The position numbers and the translations under genes were made by a program. The notes beneath the pieces are model-generated. The model was not told the DNA's origin. It saw only the letters and a list, made by a program, of their open reading frames with translations, and ran no database searches. From a virus: 33,776 nucleotides of DNA. Location: positions 1 to 33,776 of the IMG/VR virus record IMGVR_UViG_3300032246_000378. One strand, given 5' to 3'. Positions 28,801-33,776 of the stretch are shown piece by piece (position 1 is the first letter of the stretch; each line of letters begins with the position of its first letter).

Positions 28801-31111
28801 TGTACGATTCAATGTACAAAATCAAGAAGCATTAAAAGGACTTTCCTTTAAGGGAGAGTTTAGCGAATTTTCAAGTATGAATGACAAGGCAGTTTTGCAC
28901 TGGTTGTTTGAACTTAACAATACAGTTGGTAGACCTAATGGTCAATTTGGCAACATTGTTCTTTGGAATATTGGCAAAAAGCAAGATATAGTAATTGGAA
29001 AACTTGTTGATTATATTAAAGGTCCAGGAAATGATATTGCTAAGAAGTTTGCAATATACTCTGAGCAGGGCGCAGAAGGCTTAGCAGCGCATATATACGC
29101 TGATGCATCTTACGCATTAAGAGATTTTTCTGGTCGCATTAATATGGACCTAGTAACTGCTATCCGCAATAAGGGTGGCATGGACAACTTTACAATTGAT
29201 GATTTAGTAAAATTAGATAAGCCATTTGCTCGCCCAGAAACTCTTATGGGCAAGGAAATTGTTCCATTAGTTGGAAAAAGTCCTTCAGAAGTAATGTATA
29301 GAGTTATTAACTCTGGTTACGGATGGATGGGCAAGCAAATTGCATTAATTGATAGAGAACCAATTACTCTAGCAAATTATATCATGTTTCGCAAGCAATT
29401 AGTAAAGACAGAGGCAAATACCAAGAAGAGCCTTATGGCTAATGGTCTTGGCGAAGAAGGTGCTGATTCAATAGCACGTGCTTCTGCTCATGAAACAGCA
29501 ATGAACCTTGCTCGCAACAGAACATTAGCATTTGTTGACAATGGTGATGTTCGTACCAACTTGGCTTATAGCCTTCGTACACTTGGCCGTTACTATCGTG
29601 CAACTGAAGATTTCTATCGCCGTGCTGGACGTTTAGCCAAGTACGAAAAGCGTGGATTAGTACGTCTTGCAATCCTTAATCAAACATTTGAAGATTCTGG
29701 ATTCATCCATGAGGATGATAAAGGACAAAAGTATTTTACTTATCCAGGTGATGACTTGTTTGCAGGCGCAATTACAAGAACCCTTTCATTAATGGGATTA
29801 ACATCATATACTCCAATGCCAGTTAATTTTGGTGGGTATGTAAAGATGTTAACACCATCTCTAGACCCTGAGTTCTGGAACCCTACTCTTTCAAATCCAC
29901 TTGCATCACTTGCTGTAGATGCAATGACTAACCTGCCATTTATTGGTGAGTATATAAAGGGTTACGAGCGGAGCATCACTGGTACATTAAATCCAGATGC
30001 TCCAGCATGGGAAAAGGTAGCACCAGCGAACATTAGACGTGCATATAACTATCTTGCTGGCTCAGTTGAAAATAGTGAGTCAAGATTCTCATCTGCTGTA
30101 AAATCAATTAAATTGCTAACATCAACTGGAAATGGTCCTACAAATGCAAGCGACCTACAATCATTTTTTGAAAATGTGTCAATCCAAGCCAGAAACATTG
30201 ATGCTGTAAAGTTAATAATGGGTCAAGGCACAATTGCTTCAATTGTAGCATTTGATACTAAGAGTGTTCCTAATGAACTTATTGATGCTGGAGTATTTAC
30301 TTGGGATTCTGAGTTCCAGAAATTTATGAAGAAATATGAAGGTCAACCAAATTCTTTAAACAAGGCGCTTGTCTCTTTTGCTAAACTTTATCCATCTAAA
30401 TTGGTATATACTAACTTTGCTAGAGATACTGCGGGATTTGCAGAATTTCGTAAAACAATTGAAGCCGAAGACTTTGTTCGCAAGAACGAAAAGTTCCTTA
30501 TTGACCATAGAGATGCTGGTTCATTCTTTATCCCAGTAAGTGGAACTACTGATTTAAGTTCATATTCTTACTTAAAGAGCAAGGGTTACATATCTAATCA
30601 GCCATTAAATCCAGCCGTAGCACAAGGTAAAGAAAACTTTATCCGTGAGGCTGCAACTAGTGCTGCTAGATTAGCATATTACGCTTTAAAGGATGAGTTT
30701 AATCCTAAGATTCAGGCAGCAACTAATCCAAATGAAAAGCGTTACTGGAGAGAACAGTTGTCTACTCGTCAAAAAGGATTGCTGACTGCGTATCCATTAT
30801 TGGGTGTTCAAGTAAGCCCTACGGCTGAAAGTAATAAACGCAGAGTTGAAGTAATTGATGACATGAAGAAGTTACTTAGAGAAAACAAGGCTCCAAATAA
30901 AGACCTTGGCGAAACATTTGCCGCTATGATTGCAGCATATGAGGACATGAATGCCACTCTTAGTAAAGTACAAGGTTCTTCAGATAAAGCAGATGAATTT
31001 AAGAGAAATACTAGAGCCGATGCTCAGGAACTTCTAACTAAATTATCTCAAGGTAATGAAAATGCAACAATATTTTTTAATTCAGTTCTTAGTCCATTGA
31101 TAGGAGATTAA
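25820..31111 (+). CDS. giant virion protein (1763 residues), probable internal/ejection protein
   Basis: The longest gene here. Mostly helical, with Lys/Glu-rich stretches (KADKADALAAGDLDRVNAID and EIVAARLG-type repeats around 700-760). Several hydrophobic helices could insert into membrane (FSVISAPIDFAVTFALDPLI near 335). The C-terminal third has short folded motifs (LGRYYRATEDFYRRAGRLAK, NLPFIGEYIKGY). I see no transglycosylase, polymerase or protease motif. It is not placed like a tape measure, because it precedes the scaffold. Size, position and composition resemble internal virion proteins of short-tailed phages that are ejected ahead of DNA; this is inference. Confidence 0.6.
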   Translation: MTEERKPLSRIAESAPGVAVAAAQRALPKNEVNQLAAMVDLRNIHNELTSLSQADAYKKFQAMDKVTRDALTSIYSPKYAKENKSFLGNILSSVKSAVWYGGGTTAVDAVKNLSSLNPLGAVQAGGRAVIGGAKGVYKDLTETEVGGKAVTKVEKGLQLLVRPQEKLIKQPYMAASLAAAEGANPITSQLRYTVEGFKELLPGGEDALPTDDSTTWKKYWEQAAAPNRVFDEKAVAQFNNDLTPAASYVGRLLASKEDLIDNFEQYQNNAGVLDLINRYVSGEEEALKEVSNAVARFEKSKFSPGRDMARAVISLLPHEYEQAVLGDGKARALFSVISAPIDFAVTFALDPLIIGGKINRGLMVAKYGFIKVGEGAIPLEQAFTRVKVRNYWNEAGKLIETFRNGDLPTKAQALNRLQDRFPEINVNVVNDLAKADVRNADDALTYFSNGKRFTEILSGNAGIAGKDTLIPYMSRTRSATNKFKDTVSKTLGTERYSALDATKTQEEFVKQFSLDPLIWAKKIGFQETAVPKIFAAKDQSTLARIDRVVRVFSIAPKNERIISISDGTSATQIFRLARTVLDKTSAGEMRAVWLNASEGDRLLILKGLLKTLGTGMGLNLSNEGRLALSKLDDMSRELYSPSQSAVDIGDLADVLRTVKGGSAITTPKGVRKKVQEALTSANAEGKAVRLIASVNSKIAEYTLRSKALKADKADALAAGDLDRVNAIDDELKIVAARLGREKKTKKELKGKIKEIEIGQIDEAATDSMFLDRFNAGQTLDGTPRAIRQYQLSDYRSLPDFTEWREIAQRGGILTSVFGRATNSVWSKGIADGWSFVNLYPRLGLRSSVEELGMFGVIAGAEGFGNYLKARAISRSIRNVRPSGVKTTVFGNEKEDRNLGFIYNTVNKITGKHYSQQEKLKLADDSVALNKAVATSLVKGKFNNISKQEAGWAGDFAEFEGYKVLDELNGATVKAERPYTEAEEMSKSLKDFGPSVRFNVQNQEALKGLSFKGEFSEFSSMNDKAVLHWLFELNNTVGRPNGQFGNIVLWNIGKKQDIVIGKLVDYIKGPGNDIAKKFAIYSEQGAEGLAAHIYADASYALRDFSGRINMDLVTAIRNKGGMDNFTIDDLVKLDKPFARPETLMGKEIVPLVGKSPSEVMYRVINSGYGWMGKQIALIDREPITLANYIMFRKQLVKTEANTKKSLMANGLGEEGADSIARASAHETAMNLARNRTLAFVDNGDVRTNLAYSLRTLGRYYRATEDFYRRAGRLAKYEKRGLVRLAILNQTFEDSGFIHEDDKGQKYFTYPGDDLFAGAITRTLSLMGLTSYTPMPVNFGGYVKMLTPSLDPEFWNPTLSNPLASLAVDAMTNLPFIGEYIKGYERSITGTLNPDAPAWEKVAPANIRRAYNYLAGSVENSESRFSSAVKSIKLLTSTGNGPTNASDLQSFFENVSIQARNIDAVKLIMGQGTIASIVAFDTKSVPNELIDAGVFTWDSEFQKFMKKYEGQPNSLNKALVSFAKLYPSKLVYTNFARDTAGFAEFRKTIEAEDFVRKNEKFLIDHRDAGSFFIPVSGTTDLSSYSYLKSKGYISNQPLNPAVAQGKENFIREAATSAARLAYYALKDEFNPKIQAATNPNEKRYWREQLSTRQKGLLTAYPLLGVQVSPTAESNKRRVEVIDDMKKLLRENKAPNKDLGETFAAMIAAYEDMNATLSKVQGSSDKADEFKRNTRADAQELLTKLSQGNENATIFFNSVLSPLIGD

Positions 31112-31113
31112 CA

Positions 31114-32031
31114 GTGTCAGGTAGTTATCAAGATTTAGATGGTGATAGCCTGGTTTCTTGGTATCCAGACCCTAAGATGCCAAACGAGAAGCCTCCTGCA
31201 GGACAAGATAAAAGCAAAGTTGAAAGCATTGAATCGGATACTCCAAAGGCTGGAACTGCTGCGGAAACTATAACTTTTGCTCCAGAAGGAAAACCTTATT
31301 CAAGCGTATCTACAGTTGGTGAAGCAGTTGCTGAGTTTACAACCGCATTTACAAACATGTTTGGAGAAATTGCTCCTAAAGCATTAACAACAGCATTTAC
31401 CAATGAACTTCAAGTACTTCAAATGTCACGTTCAACAAAGCGTGTTGGTAAAAATGACAATATCATTTACCAGGGAGTATCTCCTCAAGAACGTGCTAAT
31501 ATTCTTAATAAGTATCTTACCACACATGCCAAGAACATAACTAGTGCTGCTAAGTTAGGTGATGTTAAGGCTAAGGCTGCCCTTCAAAAGGGTAACTTTG
31601 GAGTTACATATACTACCCTAAAGAATGCCTATGCCGATAATGGCATTCCATTTAATGAGGATTCACTGTTAAAAGTAACAACTGAATCAGCAATTAATCC
31701 AGATAGACTTAAGGCTAATATCAATTTGATTAACCTACAGGCTAAAACTTATTTCCCTGCATTAGCAGATAAGATTGATAAGGGTTATACTGTAAAACAA
31801 CTATTAAGCCCATATCTTCAGACTCGTGCAAACATACTTGAAGAAGACGCAGATGCTATTGACTTAAAAGAACTACAAAGTGTTGCTAAAGACCCTAAGG
31901 GTTTAATGGGACTATATGATTATGAAATTTCTTTACGTAAAAGTCCTAAGTGGGCTTATACAAAGAATGCTCAAGACCAATTGGGCGCACTTGCAAGGGA
32001 TATGACTAAGATGTTTGGATTGGGAGCGTAA
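31114..32031 (+). CDS. head-region protein, unknown function
   Basis: 305 residues from GTG 31114 with TAGGAGAT upstream. The first 60 residues are polar and disordered (SWYPDPKMPNEKPPAGQDKS); the rest is helical (VGEAVAEFTTAFTNMFGEIA, ERANILNKYLTTHAKNI). The stop overlaps the next ATG. It may be a minor head or internal protein that works with the giant protein before it. No family recognised. Confidence 0.6.
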   Translation: MSGSYQDLDGDSLVSWYPDPKMPNEKPPAGQDKSKVESIESDTPKAGTAAETITFAPEGKPYSSVSTVGEAVAEFTTAFTNMFGEIAPKALTTAFTNELQVLQMSRSTKRVGKNDNIIYQGVSPQERANILNKYLTTHAKNITSAAKLGDVKAKAALQKGNFGVTYTTLKNAYADNGIPFNEDSLLKVTTESAINPDRLKANINLINLQAKTYFPALADKIDKGYTVKQLLSPYLQTRANILEEDADAIDLKELQSVAKDPKGLMGLYDYEISLRKSPKWAYTKNAQDQLGALARDMTKMFGLGA

Positions 32032-33392
32032 TGGCAACAGGAGATAGAGTTAGAGATTACGGAGCATTTAATGAACTTCCCGCTCCAACACCTACTGCAC
32101 CAGTAACTCCTACTGCCCCTGTAACTCAAGCACGTAGTTCAGCAAAAGAAGCAGAAGCAATATCTATTGGATATAGTAAAGAATACATTAATTCTCGTGG
32201 CGGTATAAATGCACAGGGTTATTACAATGATGTTCCATTAAGTGGACAATTAACTGCTGCAGAACAGGCACAAGTAAGAAATCCTGATGGAAGTACTAAT
32301 ACTGCCGCAATGGCTGCAATTCTTCAAGAAAAACAAATTAAAGAACTTGTTTCTAATGGTGCATCTTTGGCTGAAGCAACTAATCAAGTTTCATCTCAAT
32401 ATGGACAATACGGGGTACCAAAAGTTGGTGGTTCTACTACGGACACAAGCACTTTAGGTACAACATCTACATCTGGAACAACTGCAGGTTCAGTAAATGC
32501 AATTGCAGCAATTAACGCATTGCTTTCTTCATATGGACTTGGTGATTTAAGTGCTTCAATAACTGAGGCAGTCCAAAAGGGATACACAAGCGATACTATT
32601 CAGTTAATTATGCAAGACCCTAACAGCAAAGACCCATTAGCGGTTGCATTTCAAACAAGATTTCCTGCAAATAAAACTCGTCTTGCTGCTGGTAAATCAG
32701 TATTAAGTGCAGCAGAGTATTTAGCGGCAGAACGAACATACACACAGGTGTTACAGTCTTATGGTGCATCTAGTCTTGCTACTAAAGATAGAATGAACTC
32801 TTTTATCTCTAATGACATATCAGCCGCAGAAGTATCTGACCGAGTAGGTTTAGCGGTAGACAGAGTAAAAAATGCTGACCCATTTACAAAGGCTGCTTTA
32901 ACAGAATATTATCCTATGCTTACCCAGGGAGATATTGTTGCTGCAGTACTAGACCCAGCAGAAGGATTGCCTGCATTAAAACGTAAAATCACAATTGGTG
33001 AAATCGGTGGTGCTGCTGCAGTCCAAGGTCTTAAGACTGGACTTGCTACTCAAAGTAATATTGCGACTGGTTATGAAGGTGTAACAACTGGTTCATTAGG
33101 GGCAGAAGCATTGGCTCAATTTGGTATTACTCAAGAAGAAGCACGTAAGGGTTATCAAACCGTAGCAGAGATTGCACCTCGTGCAGAATTCTTATCAAGT
33201 ATTTCTGGTGGAGAAGATTACACAAGACTTCAAGCAGAACAAGAAGCATTCCTTGGTTTAGCATCTGCTAAAAGAGCAAGACAAGCACTTGTTGAACAAG
33301 AACAAGCAAGATTTCAAGGTTCAGCAGGCGTAGGTCCTGCGGGCCTAAGCACTACTTACTTAAGAAAATCAACTAGCGCAGGCCAGTTCTAA
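32031..33392 (+). CDS. head-region protein, Ala/Thr-rich, unknown function
   Basis: 453 residues. A Pro/Thr stretch near the start (PAPTPTAPVTPTAPVTQARS), a Thr/Ser/Gly linker around 135-155, and helical parts in the second half (AAEYLAAERTYTQVLQSYGA, LQAEQEAFLGLASAKRARQA). Ending in Gln/Ala-rich helices, then SAGVGPAGLSTTYLRK. No enzymatic motif. Third of three large proteins between the Ntn hydrolase and scaffold; probably part of an internal core or vertex complex. Confidence 0.6.
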   Translation: MATGDRVRDYGAFNELPAPTPTAPVTPTAPVTQARSSAKEAEAISIGYSKEYINSRGGINAQGYYNDVPLSGQLTAAEQAQVRNPDGSTNTAAMAAILQEKQIKELVSNGASLAEATNQVSSQYGQYGVPKVGGSTTDTSTLGTTSTSGTTAGSVNAIAAINALLSSYGLGDLSASITEAVQKGYTSDTIQLIMQDPNSKDPLAVAFQTRFPANKTRLAAGKSVLSAAEYLAAERTYTQVLQSYGASSLATKDRMNSFISNDISAAEVSDRVGLAVDRVKNADPFTKAALTEYYPMLTQGDIVAAVLDPAEGLPALKRKITIGEIGGAAAVQGLKTGLATQSNIATGYEGVTTGSLGAEALAQFGITQEEARKGYQTVAEIAPRAEFLSSISGGEDYTRLQAEQEAFLGLASAKRARQALVEQEQARFQGSAGVGPAGLSTTYLRKSTSAGQF

Positions 33393-33400
33393 ATAGAATC

Positions 33401-33484
33401 CTATGTGAATCCATCGGCCTCACATAGCGTATTAGACCGATAGCAAGAGCCAGTCTGGTTCCCCGACCAGAATCTGAGGCTTGC
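33401..33484 (+). ncRNA. structured leader upstream of scaffold gene
   Basis: Two strong hairpins in the 121-bp gap: CTATGTGA (33401-33408) with TCACATAG (33420-33427), and a compound hairpin GCAAG (33443-33447)/CTTGC (33480-33484) enclosing TCTGGT (33454-33459)/ACCAGA (33466-33471). There is no T-tract, so they are not terminators. They may protect or process the mRNA for strongly expressed capsid genes. Confidence 0.45.
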
Positions 33485-33513
33485 GACTACAACGAATAGA
33501 AGGGTGGGTTGCT

Positions 33514-33776
33514 ATGAGCAACAACTACTGGGATGAAGACGAAGACGACCAAGATACCGACACCGATACACAAATGGATGGAAGCGATTTACTTAAAAAA
33601 TTGCGAAAAGCCAAGCGTAACGATGAGAAGCGTATTAAGGAACTTACTGAGCAACTTGAGGGATTATCCAAGTCGCAGCGTGAGCGTATAGTCAAAGATG
33701 TCCTAGACAAGAAGGGTGTCAATCCAAAGGCACAACGTTTAATCCTTAAAGACTTAGAAGACGTTAACGAAGAGTC
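33514..33776 (+). CDS. capsid scaffold-like protein (3' truncated by window edge)
   Basis: The first 87 codons of a gene with AGAAGGGTGGG before the ATG. It opens with a strongly acidic stretch (MSNNYWDEDEDDQDTDTDTQ), then a charged coiled coil (LLKKLRKAKRNDEKRIKELT, EQLEGLSKSQRERIVKDVLD) and KGVNPKAQRLIL. This acidic head plus coil is typical of scaffold proteins of actinophages, which are usually followed by the major capsid gene. That gene would lie just outside the window. Confidence 0.7.
   Translation, partial: MSNNYWDEDEDDQDTDTDTQMDGSDLLKKLRKAKRNDEKRIKELTEQLEGLSKSQRERIVKDVLDKKGVNPKAQRLILKDLEDVNEE

Noticed and set aside
25820-31111. Tape measure protein
   Set aside because: It lies before the scaffold and far from tail genes, lacks the long coiled-coil repeats expected, and no tail assembly chaperone pair precedes it.

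Overview
The window is part of the genome of a tailed, double-stranded DNA bacteriophage of an actinobacterium. The actinobacterial host is inferred from three things: a WhiB-like iron-sulfur regulator gene (14956-15309), a perfect match to the actinobacterial LexA/SOS box (20289-20304), and short holin and CHAP-lysin genes of a kind seen in actinophages. The DNA is clearly AT-rich, so a low-GC aquatic actinobacterium (freshwater Nanopelagicales type) is more likely than a soil actinomycete; this is inference. Terminase, portal and a scaffold-like gene show a capsid module. The major capsid protein, tail tube, DNA polymerase and integrase are not visible, so the genome continues beyond both ends.

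Layout. (1) 1-6894, rightward: the end of the virion operon, with tail-fibre and adhesin genes, three tandem paralogous beta-rich modules, a large tail protein, then a lysis cassette (holin-like, CHAP endolysin, holin). It ends at a strong hairpin terminator (6940-6983). (2) 6996-7320: one small leftward membrane-protein gene and a symmetric promoter/operator region. (3) 7320-13849, rightward: a tightly overlapping replication and nucleotide-metabolism operon. It holds a Cas4/RecB-like nuclease split over two ORFs, a zinc-ribbon protein, a RecA/DnaB-fold ATPase, a methyltransferase, a PD-(D/E)XK nuclease, a primase split into CHC2 and TOPRIM ORFs, a DUF1599-like protein, an HNH protein, a metallophosphoesterase and a sigma-like protein. 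(4) 13861-20124, leftward: small accessory and regulatory genes in short units, each preceded by a perfect 17-bp palindrome TGTATTAA(T/A)TTAATACA (eight copies). The cluster includes WhiB, a secreted lysozyme-like protein and an amidoligase/class II glutamine-amidotransferase pair with zinc ribbons. (5) 20125-20882: a 0.7-kb non-coding divergence region with 11-bp iteron-like repeats, the LexA box, T-rich DNA and hairpins, a candidate replication origin or packaging/control region. (6) 20883-33776, rightward: terminase large subunit, portal, a proteasome-like Ntn hydrolase in the usual prohead-protease position, a 1763-residue virion protein, two further head/ejection-type proteins and the start of a scaffold.

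How the genes fit together. The two arms read away from the 20.1-20.9 kb region, and the replication and accessory operons converge at 13.85 kb. The repeated palindrome suggests that one DNA-binding factor controls the whole leftward accessory arm. Candidates inside the window are WhiB, the sigma-like protein and the 201-residue basic protein at 19519-20124. The points most worth a second look are the palindrome regulon, the iteron/SOS-box region, the amidoligase pair, the Ntn hydrolase in the capsid operon, and the two replication enzymes that are each split over overlapping ORFs.
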